64,000 nucleotides of DNA from Phaeovulum sp. (GTDB lineage Bacteria > Pseudomonadota > Alphaproteobacteria > Rhodobacterales > Rhodobacteraceae): contig NZ_JAUXPI010000012.1 of the NCBI RefSeq assembly GCF_030684035.1, forward strand, positions 62,001-126,000. The letters run 5' to 3'. Under the pieces are notes generated by a model. That model was given only the letters and a program-made list of their open reading frames with translations, had not been told where the DNA came from and did not search any database. Positions 7,484-17,016 of this stretch are shown here, piece after piece (positions within the stretch are counted from its first letter, which is position 1; each line of letters starts with the position of its first letter). The position numbers and the translations under genes are program-made.

Positions 7484-10400
7484 TCGCGCTCGAAATAAAG
7501 CCCAAGACCGCTGCTGCCGTCGGCACCAAGCGTGCCACGCGCGGTCAGGCTGGGGGTGAGATCGAGGTTCAGGTTCACCTCGGCCTTGCCGTCGCTGCCC
7601 AAGGTCACATCGGTATATAGGTTGTCCGAAAGATATTTGCCCAGCCGCAGTGCAGCCCCGCCCTCGGCATCGGTCGCAAGGTCAAGATCATCAAGCCCGA
7701 AGCTCTGGCGCAGGCGGCCCATCAGCCCCTCGCCGCCCTTGCCCGCAAGCTGCGCCACCGCTTGCGCCATCTGCACCGCCTGCAACGGCGAAAGCGTGTC
7801 TATTCCACGGGAAAACAGCAGCCGCGCCAGTACTTCGTCTTGCGGCAGATCGGAAGTTGAGCTGAGCCGCAGCACGGGTGCCGTCGCTTCGCCTTCAAGG
7901 GTGATCGTGGCGGTAATGCCCGCCGCTGCGGTGGTGGCGGAAAAGCGTATCCACGGGGACAGCGCGCCTTGCAACTGTACCTGCCCTTCGGTCAGCGTGA
8001 AGCGCCTGCCAAGAATGTCGAGCCTGCCCCGGATCAGGTCGAACTGCCCCGAAGTCTGTACCTCGGCACTGGTTCCGCCCATACGCAGTGCCCCGCCCAA
8101 TTCTGCATCAAGCCCCCGGCCGCGCACGAAGATGCGCCGAGGTGCCGCAACCGCGATATCAAGCTGAAAGACCGCGTCACCGCCCCGCGCGCCACTGCCG
8201 CCAAGCAGCCCGGCGCGGCGGCGGGTGGTGTTGACCTCGGCGGGTGCGCCCAGATGCGTCACATCGGGCAGCGCCACCAGCGCGGCGGCCTCGGGCAGGC
8301 GCAATTCGGTCTGCGCCAGCGAAAGGGCACCTGAAATCAGCGCGCCTCCGGCCAAAGCGCCGCTGACCGAAAGATTGCCGTCAAGGCGGGTATCGTAAAG
8401 CTCGGGGTCGCGAAGTGGCACGCCTTGCAGCACCAGCGCGATCTCTGCAAGGAACGGCGGCCGAAGCGCCACCGGGCCGCTTGCCCGCAAGACCCCGCCG
8501 CCGATGGCACCGCTTGCCTCAATCTCGGCGCGCCCGGCCACCAGATCGGCAGTCAGGGCGATATCCTGCACCGCAAGCCCGGGGCCGGGGTCGGCAAAGC
8601 GCAACCCGCGCGCACTCACCCGCCCCGAGAGCGCGTTGAGCGAGGGCGTGCCGCGCAGATGCAGATCAAACCCGAGCGGACCTTGCAGGCTGCGCGGCGC
8701 AACCAAGCGGTTCAGCAGCGCCGCCTCGGCGCGCCCCGAAATCGCCAGATCGACGCTCGCAAGATCGGCGGCGACGGGCCCCGAGATTGTCGCGGCGCTG
8801 CCGCCCGGACCCTCGGCAGTAAGGATCAGCGCGTAGCCATCGGCGACCCGCTGCACCTGCCCGGAAACCGTGGCAGCCCCCGGAAATGCGGGCGCGAACA
8901 GCGCCATATCGGCAAGCCGGGCGCTCAGCCCGCGGGCCCCGCTGGTGTCGGTCGCACCAAGTTCCGCGGCAAACTGCGGGTTCGCAAGTTCGACCGCACC
9001 AAGCGCAAAGCCCGCATCACCCTCCAGCACGGTGAAGGCAAGTACGCTGTCGCCCGCCAGCAGCCGATCGGTCGTCGCGTCGCCGATGCCAAGCCCGCTG
9101 CCGACCCCCTCGACCGTCATCACCCGCGCGCCCGGGGCACCGGAAAGCCGCGCATCGGCGTTCAAGGCACCCTGCCAGCCGCGCCCGATCATGCCGAGAT
9201 CGGGCATTGCAAAATGGGCGGTCGCTCTGGTCTCATGGCTTTGCAGCAAGGCCTCGGCCTGCGCCGAAAACCCGCGCGCATCAACGCCAAGCGCAAGCGT
9301 CATGCCGCCCGCATCGCGCTCTGCCACCACCCGCAGCCGCGAGCCGCCAGCCAGCAGCCGGTCAAGTTCCGCCGGCCCGGTCCTGAGGTCGATGCCCAAC
9401 AGCGCGGTTTCCAGAAACAGGCTGCCATCCAGCGGCATGTACCAGCCCTCGACCACACCCTCGATCCGCCCGCCAAGCCTGCGCCCCGCCAGATCGGAAA
9501 ACCGCGCCAGATCGGGGTGGCTTACGCGCGCTGAACCGCCCAGCCGGGTTTCCAGACCCGCCCCGGTCACCTCGGCAGACCCCGAAAGCACGGCCCCGCC
9601 CGCGTTCAGGCTAAGCACTGGCAGCATCAGCCCCGTACCCTGCCGCCACGAAAACTGAACCTGCCCGCGCAGCCCCTCGGCCAGCACCAGTGCAAGCGCC
9701 GGGTCGGCGGTGGCAATGCCGCTGGCGGCGAAATTGAAAGCGCCAGTGATTTCGGCAGCCGTCCCCTGCGCCACCCGCCCCGAGCCGGTCAGATCAAGCG
9801 TCGCAACCTGTCCTGCTGCGCGCCGCAGCCCGTTCAGCCTGCCCGCCGCCGACCAGGTTTCGCTTTTCTCGCGGTCATAGCCAAGCGTCAGCATGCCGCC
9901 CGCCACCCAGGTCTTTTCTCCAGCACTTGGCAGCAGCACTTCGGCCTCGTCGGGCAATCCCAGCGTCAGCACCAGTGCTGCGCGCGCGGGCAGACCGGAG
10001 GCTTGCAGATCAAGCGTGCCATCAAGCGCCAGCGCTGCCGATTGCAGGCTCAGCAGGGTCAGCCGCAAGCCGCCATCAGCACTGCGCTGGCCCTCGGCGC
10101 GAAGTTGCACATCGGGGCCGAAAAAGCCGCGGTAGTCCGGCGGCAGCAGCGGCGCAATATCGCCGCCAAGCCGGGCGGTGAAACCGCGCGTCTCTGCATC
10201 CGGGGCGGTCATGCCCACCCGCCCGGCCAACCGGCGGGCCCGGTCTGCGCTCAGCACCACATCGGCCGAGAACGTCTCAAGCGGCCCGGACCCGGCAATG
10301 GCAAGCGTCAGCGCCGGGCGGTCTGGCAGACCAAGCGCGGCGGCGGCAATGCCGCCCGCGGCTTCATCAAGCAGCAGATCAAGCATCAATTCGCGCGTTG

Positions 10401-10980
10401 CATTCACAAAGCTTGCGCGCAGCGCAAAGCTGCCCGCCTGCCCGTCGATCCGCTCGGCATTCAGCCGGGCACTGCCCTCGCCGCCCGCAAGGTTCAGCGT
10501 GCCTTGCAGCCGCAAAACCGCAGGCATGCCAAGCACCGATGCCGCCAGTTCTACCCGCTCCGCCGCGATCGTGCCGATTGTCACCGATACCGGAAGCTCG
10601 GGCAGCGCAAACGGCACCGCCTCGGGCACGGCGGTCTGCGATGTGGTCTGCGGCAGGCGCGCCAGCACGATTTCCTTTGCGGCCAGCTCGCCAATCTCGA
10701 TCCGCCCGGACACCAGAGCCGCCCGGTTCCAGCTGATCGCGCCGCCGCTGATCCGCAGCCAGATGCCCTCGTCGTCGGCAATGGTCATTTCGCTGAAGGT
10801 CGCGCGCGAGGAAAGCGCCCCGGCGAAGCCTTCGATCCGCACCTCGCGCCCCGCGCCGGAAAGATTATCCTCCAGCAGGCGCTGAATCAGCCCCCGGTCA
10901 CGCTCTGCCTCGGTCTGCGCCGCGATCGGGGCAGCAAGTGCGAGCAGCGCCAGCGCGAGGGGAAAGAGCAGCCGCCGCAT
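7477..10980 (-). CDS. tamB: Translocation and assembly module inner-membrane protein TamB
   Basis: A 1167-residue protein with an N-terminal membrane anchor/signal (MRRLLFPLALALLALAAPIAA) and a long, repetitive beta-rich body, ending in the DUF490/TamB domain with a C-terminal aromatic motif (LGLYFERDY) like that of outer-membrane-targeted proteins. TamB spans the periplasm and works with TamA in outer-membrane protein insertion and phospholipid transport. The ATG at 10980 overlaps the tamA stop (TGATG), so translation is coupled. The length is within the range for alphaproteobacterial TamB. Confidence 0.9.
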   Translation of the reverse strand: MRRLLFPLALALLALAAPIAAQTEAERDRGLIQRLLEDNLSGAGREVRIEGFAGALSSRATFSEMTIADDEGIWLRISGGAISWNRAALVSGRIEIGELAAKEIVLARLPQTTSQTAVPEAVPFALPELPVSVTIGTIAAERVELAASVLGMPAVLRLQGTLNLAGGEGSARLNAERIDGQAGSFALRASFVNATRELMLDLLLDEAAGGIAAAALGLPDRPALTLAIAGSGPLETFSADVVLSADRARRLAGRVGMTAPDAETRGFTARLGGDIAPLLPPDYRGFFGPDVQLRAEGQRSADGGLRLTLLSLQSAALALDGTLDLQASGLPARAALVLTLGLPDEAEVLLPSAGEKTWVAGGMLTLGYDREKSETWSAAGRLNGLRRAAGQVATLDLTGSGRVAQGTAAEITGAFNFAASGIATADPALALVLAEGLRGQVQFSWRQGTGLMLPVLSLNAGGAVLSGSAEVTGAGLETRLGGSARVSHPDLARFSDLAGRRLGGRIEGVVEGWYMPLDGSLFLETALLGIDLRTGPAELDRLLAGGSRLRVVAERDAGGMTLALGVDARGFSAQAEALLQSHETRATAHFAMPDLGMIGRGWQGALNADARLSGAPGARVMTVEGVGSGLGIGDATTDRLLAGDSVLAFTVLEGDAGFALGAVELANPQFAAELGATDTSGARGLSARLADMALFAPAFPGAATVSGQVQRVADGYALILTAEGPGGSAATISGPVAADLASVDLAISGRAEAALLNRLVAPRSLQGPLGFDLHLRGTPSLNALSGRVSARGLRFADPGPGLAVQDIALTADLVAGRAEIEASGAIGGGVLRASGPVALRPPFLAEIALVLQGVPLRDPELYDTRLDGNLSVSGALAGGALISGALSLAQTELRLPEAAALVALPDVTHLGAPAEVNTTRRRAGLLGGSGARGGDAVFQLDIAVAAPRRIFVRGRGLDAELGGALRMGGTSAEVQTSGQFDLIRGRLDILGRRFTLTEGQVQLQGALSPWIRFSATTAAAGITATITLEGEATAPVLRLSSTSDLPQDEVLARLLFSRGIDTLSPLQAVQMAQAVAQLAGKGGEGLMGRLRQSFGLDDLDLATDAEGGAALRLGKYLSDNLYTDVTLGSDGKAEVNLNLDLTPSLTARGTLGADGSSGLGLYFERDY

Positions 10981-12785
10981 CAAAACGCCTGCCCGATGCC
11001 AAGGTAAATCTGCAAGCCATCGCCCGTGCTGCCCGCCACCGGCATTGCCAGATCAAGCCGGATCGGCCCGATGCCGGTATCATAGCGCAGCCCGAGCCCG
11101 GCCCCCGCGTGCCAGCCGCCATCGGCAAAACCCCCGGTAAGGCCGACAAAACCGGCATCATAAAACGCGACCAGACCGATATTTTCGGTGATCCGGCCGC
11201 GCAATTCGCCGGAAAACGCCGCAAACGAGGCCCCGCCCATCGGCACCAGATCAAACCCGCGCAGCACCTCGACACCAAGCGACTGGTAGGGCTGCCCGCG
11301 CACGCTGCCACCGCCGCCTGAATGGAACAGGTATTCGCGCGGTGTCTCAAGTAGCGCCGAGCCTAGAACCGACCCGATCTGGGCGCGCCCCGCCAGCACC
11401 GCCCGGCCACCAAGCGCCCGGTAGCCGCGCGCCTCGCCGCGCAACTGCACCCCGGACCCGGTCGCGCCAAATCCCGCAAATGGCGTCACCCCAAGGTCGA
11501 GCCAATAGCCCCGCATCGGGTCTGCGGCGGAATCGCGGCGGTCGAAGGTCAGCGCCACAGGCAGCGAAAGCTGGCGAAAGGTCTCGGTTGCAAAGGCATC
11601 CGTCACCCGCGACCCGCTCAGCCGCAGCGCCACCGAGCCGGTAAGCGCATCGGAAAAATCATGCGCAAGCCCAAACCCGAGGCTGAGCGCCAGCGCGCGG
11701 TGGTCAACCTCATCCAGCCGCCCGATGCTGGCTTCGGCAAATGCTTGTGTGTCTGCGGTGAAGGTGGCGGGTCGATCGAGCCGCAGGCTGGCGCGCAGGT
11801 CGGCACCGCCCGCGCTGGTGCCGATGCCGGTGACCTCGCCTTCAACCCGCAGACGCTCGCCGCCGCCCCAAAGGTTGCGATGCAGCCAGAATGCAGAGAC
11901 CCTGCCGCCATCGCGGGACGACAGTTCGGCACCAATGCCAAACCGGCGCAATGGTGCCTCGATCACCGCCAGCGTCATATCCATGCTGTCGCCCGGCCCC
12001 GGCAACGCGGCCTCACCTAGCACGGCGCTGCTGAAAATGCCGCTGCGCCGCAGCCGTGCCTGCACCCGCGCCACGGCGGCGGGGCTGAATACCTCGCCCG
12101 TGGGCAGACCGGCGATCTCCGCCAGCCTTTCCGGACGCAGCCTTTGCGTGCCGCTTGTGGCAAGCGCGCCAAAGCGCAGTTGCGGGCCGGGGCGGAGTGT
12201 TATTGCTGCGGCCAGCGTGGTGCTGCGGTGGTCGGCGACAATGCTTTGCGCCGCAACCTCGGCCTTGGCATGGCCCGCATCGCGCCATTCGCCGATCGCC
12301 GCGGCCGCAGCCGCGCCGATCACACCCGAAAACGCAGGCGCGCCGGGCGCAAAGCCCTCGGGCAGCGCGGTGCCGGGCGCAAGCGGTGCCACGCTTGCCG
12401 AGGAAAAGGCAAACCGCGCCCCCGGCCGCACGGTAATGCGCAGCGTATCCACCCGCCCTGGCGCATCAAGCAGCGCAATTGCCGCCGCCTCGCGCCCATC
12501 GAGCGTGATGCCGATGGTGCCGGCGTAATGGCCCTGTGCATAAAGCACCGCCAGAAGCCGCGCATAATCGGCGCGGGCGGCGGCAAGCAGGTCTTGCGGT
12601 GCGGTGCGCCCCTCGCGCTCGGCTTGCCGCGTCAGCGAAGCGGCCTCAAGCGCACGCGACAGCGCGGCACCGGCCCCCGGCACCTCGAAGACCAGATGCT
12701 CCAGCGCAGCCGCAGGCAGTCCGGCCAGCGCCAGGGCACCCGCCAGCCAGCAGCTCGTTTTCCAGCGCTTGGCAGCTTTCAACAT
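10980..12785 (-). CDS. tamA: Outer-membrane assembly factor TamA (Omp85 family)
   Basis: A 601-residue protein: signal peptide, POTRA-like repeats over roughly the first 250 residues, then a 16-strand barrel domain with the FDRRDSAADPMRGYWLDLGV-type strand and the conserved loop region GGGGSVRGQPYQSLG near 480-495, equivalent to the (V)RGF/Y lid motif of Omp85 proteins. It closes with aromatic-terminated strands (IYLGIGQAF). It forms the outer-membrane partner of TamB, encoded directly downstream. The ATG at 12785 is preferred over a TTG 11 codons upstream. Confidence 0.9.
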   Translation of the reverse strand: MLKAAKRWKTSCWLAGALALAGLPAAALEHLVFEVPGAGAALSRALEAASLTRQAEREGRTAPQDLLAAARADYARLLAVLYAQGHYAGTIGITLDGREAAAIALLDAPGRVDTLRITVRPGARFAFSSASVAPLAPGTALPEGFAPGAPAFSGVIGAAAAAAIGEWRDAGHAKAEVAAQSIVADHRSTTLAAAITLRPGPQLRFGALATSGTQRLRPERLAEIAGLPTGEVFSPAAVARVQARLRRSGIFSSAVLGEAALPGPGDSMDMTLAVIEAPLRRFGIGAELSSRDGGRVSAFWLHRNLWGGGERLRVEGEVTGIGTSAGGADLRASLRLDRPATFTADTQAFAEASIGRLDEVDHRALALSLGFGLAHDFSDALTGSVALRLSGSRVTDAFATETFRQLSLPVALTFDRRDSAADPMRGYWLDLGVTPFAGFGATGSGVQLRGEARGYRALGGRAVLAGRAQIGSVLGSALLETPREYLFHSGGGGSVRGQPYQSLGVEVLRGFDLVPMGGASFAAFSGELRGRITENIGLVAFYDAGFVGLTGGFADGGWHAGAGLGLRYDTGIGPIRLDLAMPVAGSTGDGLQIYLGIGQAF

Positions 12786-12863
12786 CACCCGCCGAGTATG
12801 CCCTGCATCGCGCCGCAATGACCATAGCCATCGGCCCTCAAGGGCGGGGTTTTGCTGAACCGC

Positions 12864-13901
12864 TCAGGGCTGAATCAGCGCCGCCTGCCATTCCTCGAGA
12901 AACGCCCGGCGCTTCAGCACATCGAGATAGACAAGCAGCCCCGCATCAAGCCGTATCACCCGCAGATGCGGCTTTGCCGAAAGTGCCGCAGCATCAATCG
13001 GCGGCAGCCCGGCGGCGCTCGCAATCAGTTTGCGACCCTCGGCACCAAGCAGAAAATCGAGGAAAAGTGCACCGAGTTCTGGAGCGCGTGCGGTGATGGG
13101 CACCAGCGCGGTGCGCAAAAGGGTCAGCGTATGGTCCTCCAGCTCGACCATCACCAGCGCATCCGCCCCCGCAAGCCGAGGTGCCGCGTAGCTGCCGAGC
13201 ACATTGTAGGCCAGCACCAGCCGCCCCGACTTGAGATCGGCAATCATTGGCGCGCTCGAATCATAAAGCTGCGGAGCCAGCCCGCCCATGACCTCGGCCA
13301 ACCGCCAGAACGTATCCGAAAGCCGCGCATCCTGGGTGACAAACAGATAGCCCGCGCCCGAGGTTTCGGGGTCATAGGTGCCGATCCGGCCGATGAAGCG
13401 CTCGGGGTGGTCGCGCAAAAGCTGGGTCAGCTCGCGCCTGGTGCGCGGCACCGGCGCGCCATCAAGTGCTGCGCGCGCCATGATCAGCACCACCGGCTCC
13501 TGCGCAAAGGCAAAGAGCAGATCTTGCCAGCGCGCCCATTCCGGCAACAGGCCGGTCGCTTCGGACCGCAGCGGCAGCGCCAGCCCGTCGTTGGCGAGCT
13601 TCATCTGCAAATCCATCGCCGACGAGATGACCAGATCATAGGCCGCGCCGTCATCGTTGATCGCGGCAAAAACCTGCTGGCTGTTGGCAACCGTGTAGCG
13701 CAGGGCAATACCGGGGTTGCGGGCCTGAAATGCGGCGATCACCGGGCGCAGCACATCGGTATCGGTGGTGGAAAGCACCGAAAGCACGGCCTGCTCGGTC
13801 CCGCCGACCGCGGCAAAGCGCGTGTCCTCCTCGGTCTCGAACCCCGCCGCAGGCGCGGCAAGCGCCAGTATCAGCCCAAAGGCAACCAGAACCGCGCGCA
13901 T
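12864..13901 (-). CDS. Periplasmic binding protein linked to the TctDE-type two-component system
   Basis: A 345-residue exported protein (signal peptide MRAVLVAFGLILALAAPAAG) of the extracellular solute-binding family 1 / iron-binding-like fold: AALSVLSTTD-type core start, then SGAGYLF and NVLGSYAA motifs in the second lobe. Its start lies 31 bases inside the sensor-kinase gene upstream, and no ABC permease or ATPase gene is nearby. Proteins of this kind encoded with TctDE-like systems are thought to present a ligand to the kinase rather than to a transporter; that is inference here. A metal- or carboxylate-binding role is possible. Ribosome site GGGGGGCGG. Confidence 0.75.
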   Translation of the reverse strand: MRAVLVAFGLILALAAPAAGFETEEDTRFAAVGGTEQAVLSVLSTTDTDVLRPVIAAFQARNPGIALRYTVANSQQVFAAINDDGAAYDLVISSAMDLQMKLANDGLALPLRSEATGLLPEWARWQDLLFAFAQEPVVLIMARAALDGAPVPRTRRELTQLLRDHPERFIGRIGTYDPETSGAGYLFVTQDARLSDTFWRLAEVMGGLAPQLYDSSAPMIADLKSGRLVLAYNVLGSYAAPRLAGADALVMVELEDHTLTLLRTALVPITARAPELGALFLDFLLGAEGRKLIASAAGLPPIDAAALSAKPHLRVIRLDAGLLVYLDVLKRRAFLEEWQAALIQP

Positions 13902-15259
13902 GTGCCGCCCCCCTCGCGTTCCGTCAGTTCAAACCGCCCGCCATGCGCCGCCGCCACCTCTTCGACGATGGTCAGGCCCAGCCCCGATCCGACTACATCA
14001 CCGACATTGGCACCGCGTGCGAACCGCCGTGTCAGCTCTGCCTTGGCGCTGCCGGAAAGCCCGCGGCCACGGTCGGCCACCTCAATGCAGGCCGCCTCCG
14101 CGCTGCGCGAAAGCCGCAGCGCGATGTCGGTATCGGCCGGCGAATACTTCACCGCATTGTCCAGAAGGTTGCGCAGCGCCGCCTCGATCAGCAGCCGGTC
14201 GCCCCGCACCTCGACCGCCGATTCGGTGCCAAGGGTCGCGATCTGCACATCCTTCAGCCCGGCCACCGGCCCGAAATTCTGCGCCAGCCCCTCGATCAGC
14301 CGCGCCAGATCGACCGTTTCGCGGGCCGGGCGGTCTGACCGGTACACCACCGTCGCGTGGTCCAGAAGCTGGCTGGCCGAACGCGCGCTTTCCTCAACCG
14401 CCCGGATCACCGTGCGCAGCGTTTCGCGCGCCTCCTCGGTTTCAGCCTTGCGCAAAGCGGTTTCCGCCCGCGCCCGCACCGTGGCAAGCGGTGTGCGAAT
14501 GTGGTGCGCGGCTTCGGCAATGAAGGTCTCGGTGCGGGTCAACGCCGCGCGCAGCCGCGCGATCAGCCCGTTGAGCGATTCGAGCAGGGGCCGCAACTCT
14601 GCCGGGGTCGGATGATCGACGGCGCGCAGATCGCGCGGGCCACGGCGCGCCACCGCTTCGGCCAGCCGGTTGATCGGGCGCAGAACCGAGCCTGCGGTAA
14701 GGATCGACAGCGCCGCAGCCAGCGCGAACACCCCAAGCCCTATGCTCGCCGCCCGGTTTGCCACCCGCGCCGCAATTGCTGCCTGCCCCGACCGGGTCTG
14801 CGCGACCAGCACTGTTACCGGTGTTGCCAGCCTTCCCGCCAGCACCACCCGCTGCACCATCGCCACCCGCACCTCGGTATTGCGGAAAGGTGTGGTGTAG
14901 AATGTCGGCGCGGCTGGTGCGCCGGGGCCGCGCGCCGCTTCCGGCATCGGCAGGTCGGCATAGCCGGTGATCGTGGTGTCCTCGACGGCGATGCGGTAGA
15001 AGATCCGGTCTTCGCTGATCGAGCCGAGAATCGAAAAAGCCTCGTGCGGCAGATCGACCGTCACGCCATCTTCGCCACCGCGCAATTCGTCGGCGATGGC
15101 GAGGGTTGCCGCCCCCAGAACGCCGTCTAGCGTCTCCTCGGCGGCAGCGCCCGCCACCGTGCGCACCGCAACGAACAACAGCACCGCCAGCACCGCCGCC
15201 AGTACCAGCAGTTGCAGCACCAGCCGCGCCCGCAGGCTGAGGGCGGCGTTGCCGCTCAT
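13871..15259 (-). CDS. tctE: Sensor histidine kinase, TctE-like
   Basis: A 462-residue membrane kinase: helix 1 near residues 12-32, a periplasmic sensor region to about 165, helix 2 near 168-190, then HAMP, the phosphoacceptor box AAHHIRTPLATVRAR, the N box LRNLLDNAVKYS and G box VGSGLGLTIV. It fits kinases that sense carboxylates and control the divergent tricarboxylate transporter through TctD. Its ATG overlaps the tctD stop (ATGA), and its own end overlaps the binding-protein start by 31 bases, so all three are one tightly coupled operon. Confidence 0.85.
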   Translation of the reverse strand: MSGNAALSLRARLVLQLLVLAAVLAVLLFVAVRTVAGAAAEETLDGVLGAATLAIADELRGGEDGVTVDLPHEAFSILGSISEDRIFYRIAVEDTTITGYADLPMPEAARGPGAPAAPTFYTTPFRNTEVRVAMVQRVVLAGRLATPVTVLVAQTRSGQAAIAARVANRAASIGLGVFALAAALSILTAGSVLRPINRLAEAVARRGPRDLRAVDHPTPAELRPLLESLNGLIARLRAALTRTETFIAEAAHHIRTPLATVRARAETALRKAETEEARETLRTVIRAVEESARSASQLLDHATVVYRSDRPARETVDLARLIEGLAQNFGPVAGLKDVQIATLGTESAVEVRGDRLLIEAALRNLLDNAVKYSPADTDIALRLSRSAEAACIEVADRGRGLSGSAKAELTRRFARGANVGDVVGSGLGLTIVEEVAAAHGGRFELTEREGGGTCARFWLPLG

Positions 15260-15921
15260 GCCGAAGTCAGCCGATAGCCAAGGCCGCGCACCGTATCGAT
15301 ATGCGCGCCCGAGCCTTCAAGCTTCTTGCGCAGTCGGGCCACATAGACCTCGATCGCATTGTCCGAGACGCTCTCGGCATAGGAAAACAGCCGGTCACAA
15401 AGCTGCGCCTTGGAGAAGATCCGGTCGGGTGCGGCAAGCAGAATCTCCAGCAGCCGCAACTCGCGGTTTCGCAACTCGCGCGGCTCGCCCGCGATCACCA
15501 ATTGCGCGGTCAAGGGGTTGAAGGTGAAGCCCGCGAATCGCTGCACCGTCTCTGTTGCACCACCACGGCGGCGCAGAACCGCCCGGCAGCGCGCCTCCAG
15601 TTCCGCGAAATCGAAAGGCTTGGTCAGATAATCGTCGGCACCAAGGTCAAGCACATCGACCCGGTCGCTGACCGCCGCCCGCGCCGTCATCACGATGATC
15701 GGCACATCATGGCGGGCCCGGCGCTGCCGGGTCAGAAAATCGCGCCCGTCGCCATCGGGGAGTGAAAGATCCAGAAGAATCAGGTCGTAAGGCGCAGCGG
15801 AAAGGCAATCTTCCGCCTCTGAAAGGCTGCCTGCCCGGTCCACCGCATGACCATCAAGCCGAAGCCGCTCGGCCACCGACTGGGCAAGGTCTTCGCTGTC
15901 CTCGACCATCAGGAAACGCAT
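15256..15921 (-). CDS. tctD: Response regulator, TctD-like (OmpR family)
   Basis: A 221-residue regulator with a receiver domain (acidic pocket E7/D8, phosphoacceptor D51, switch Lys101 in YLTKPFDF) and a C-terminal winged helix ending VYVARLRKKLEG ... RGLGYRL, typical of OmpR/PhoB proteins. The ATG at 15921 begins the receiver strand MRFLMVEDSED; longer in-frame extensions upstream have no protein character. It faces tctC across 129 bases carrying two dyads, the likely binding region. Confidence 0.88.
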   Translation of the reverse strand: MRFLMVEDSEDLAQSVAERLRLDGHAVDRAGSLSEAEDCLSAAPYDLILLDLSLPDGDGRDFLTRQRRARHDVPIIVMTARAAVSDRVDVLDLGADDYLTKPFDFAELEARCRAVLRRRGGATETVQRFAGFTFNPLTAQLVIAGEPRELRNRELRLLEILLAAPDRIFSKAQLCDRLFSYAESVSDNAIEVYVARLRKKLEGSGAHIDTVRGLGYRLTSA

Positions 15922-15942
15922 GGCAGACCCTTTTGCAACGCA

Positions 15943-15970
15943 TGACAGGTTGATGTCAGCTTTCGGCTGA
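15943..15970. promoter_or_regulatory. Candidate TctD binding region between tctD and tctC
   Basis: Two adjacent dyads: TGACA (15943-15947) with TGTCA (15954-15958) around 6 bases, and TCAGC (15956-15960) with GCTGA (15966-15970) around TTTCG. They lie in the divergent promoter region of the regulator and transporter operons. Binding by TctD is inferred from position. Confidence 0.4.
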
Positions 15971-16050
15971 ATCGTCGCATCCTGCAAGAGGAGGATCGTA
16001 CCCGCTGCGGTGCGCCTTGTCGGCAAGAACATATGTCTGGGAGGACAGCC

Positions 16051-17016
16051 ATGAGAATGACGCTTCTGAAGGCGCTGGGCACCAGCGCCCTGATCAGCCT
16101 TGGTGCCACCACCGCGATGGCCACCGAATGCATCGCCCCCGCTGACGCCGGTGGCGGCTGGGATTTTACCTGCCGCCAGATCGGCAAACTGCTTTATGAC
16201 CTGAAACTGGTTCCGAACCCGGTGCAGGTGACCAACATGGCCGGTGCCGGTGGCGGCCTCGCCTATGCCAACGTGGTGAACGAACGCAACACCGATGCCG
16301 ATCTGATCGTGGCGGCCTCGTCGGCTACCACCACGCGGCTTGCGCAAAACGCCTACGGCGGTGCGACCGCCGATCAGGTCCGTTGGGTCGGCACCATCGG
16401 TGGCGATCCGGGCGTGATCGTGGTGGCCAAGGACAGCCCCTTCCAGACGCTTTCCGACCTTGTCGAAGCGATCAAGGCCGACCCGAGCAAGGTCACCTTC
16501 GCGGGCGGTTCGGCGGCGGGCGGGTTTGACCACCTCAAACCGCTGATGATAATGAAGGTCGCGGGCTTCACCGATGCCAGGTCGGTCAAGTACATCGGCC
16601 TCAACGGCGGTGCCGAAGCGATCACCCAAACGATCGGCGGCTTCACCCAGGCAATGACCGGCGACATTTCCGAAATCACCGGCTTCATCCGGTCGGGCGA
16701 CGTGCGGGCGCTGGCGATTCTCACCCCCGAGCGGGTGGCGGGCTTCGAAGATATCCCGACCGCGAAAGAGCAGGGCTATGATGTGGTCGTGGTCAACTGG
16801 CGCGGCCTCTATGTGCCCAAGGGCATTTCCGACGATGCCTTCAACGCCTGGGCGACCAAACTTCAGGCGGTTGCTGACAGCGCCGAATGGAAAGCGGTGA
16901 TGGAAGCGAACGGTCTCGCGCCCTTCACCCTCGTCGGTGCAGACTTCCAGGGCTGGATCGATGGCGTCGTGGCCGATACCACGGTTCTGTCGCGTGAAAT
17001 CGGGGTCATTCAGTGA
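16051..17016 (+). CDS. tctC: Tripartite tricarboxylate transporter substrate-binding protein
   Basis: A 321-residue TctC/BugT-type periplasmic receptor with a signal peptide (MRMTLLKALGTSALISLGAT) and family stretches APADAGGGWDFTCRQIG, GAGGGLAYANV and VNWRGLYVPKGI. The carboxylate in this family is bound by backbone amides of two loops and bridging waters. The ATG at 16051 follows a strong GGGAGGA ribosome site, so it is preferred to the ATG at 16033. The gene is first in an operon with tctB, tctA, an AtuA-like gene and a DUF4387 gene. The ligand is unknown; citrate is only the historical name. Confidence 0.88.
   Translation: MRMTLLKALGTSALISLGATTAMATECIAPADAGGGWDFTCRQIGKLLYDLKLVPNPVQVTNMAGAGGGLAYANVVNERNTDADLIVAASSATTTRLAQNAYGGATADQVRWVGTIGGDPGVIVVAKDSPFQTLSDLVEAIKADPSKVTFAGGSAAGGFDHLKPLMIMKVAGFTDARSVKYIGLNGGAEAITQTIGGFTQAMTGDISEITGFIRSGDVRALAILTPERVAGFEDIPTAKEQGYDVVVVNWRGLYVPKGISDDAFNAWATKLQAVADSAEWKAVMEANGLAPFTLVGADFQGWIDGVVADTTVLSREIGVIQ

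Noticed and set aside
10003-11007. 334-codon plus-strand frame opposite tamB
   Set aside because: Antisense shadow with Arg/Ala/Gln-rich composition and no motif.
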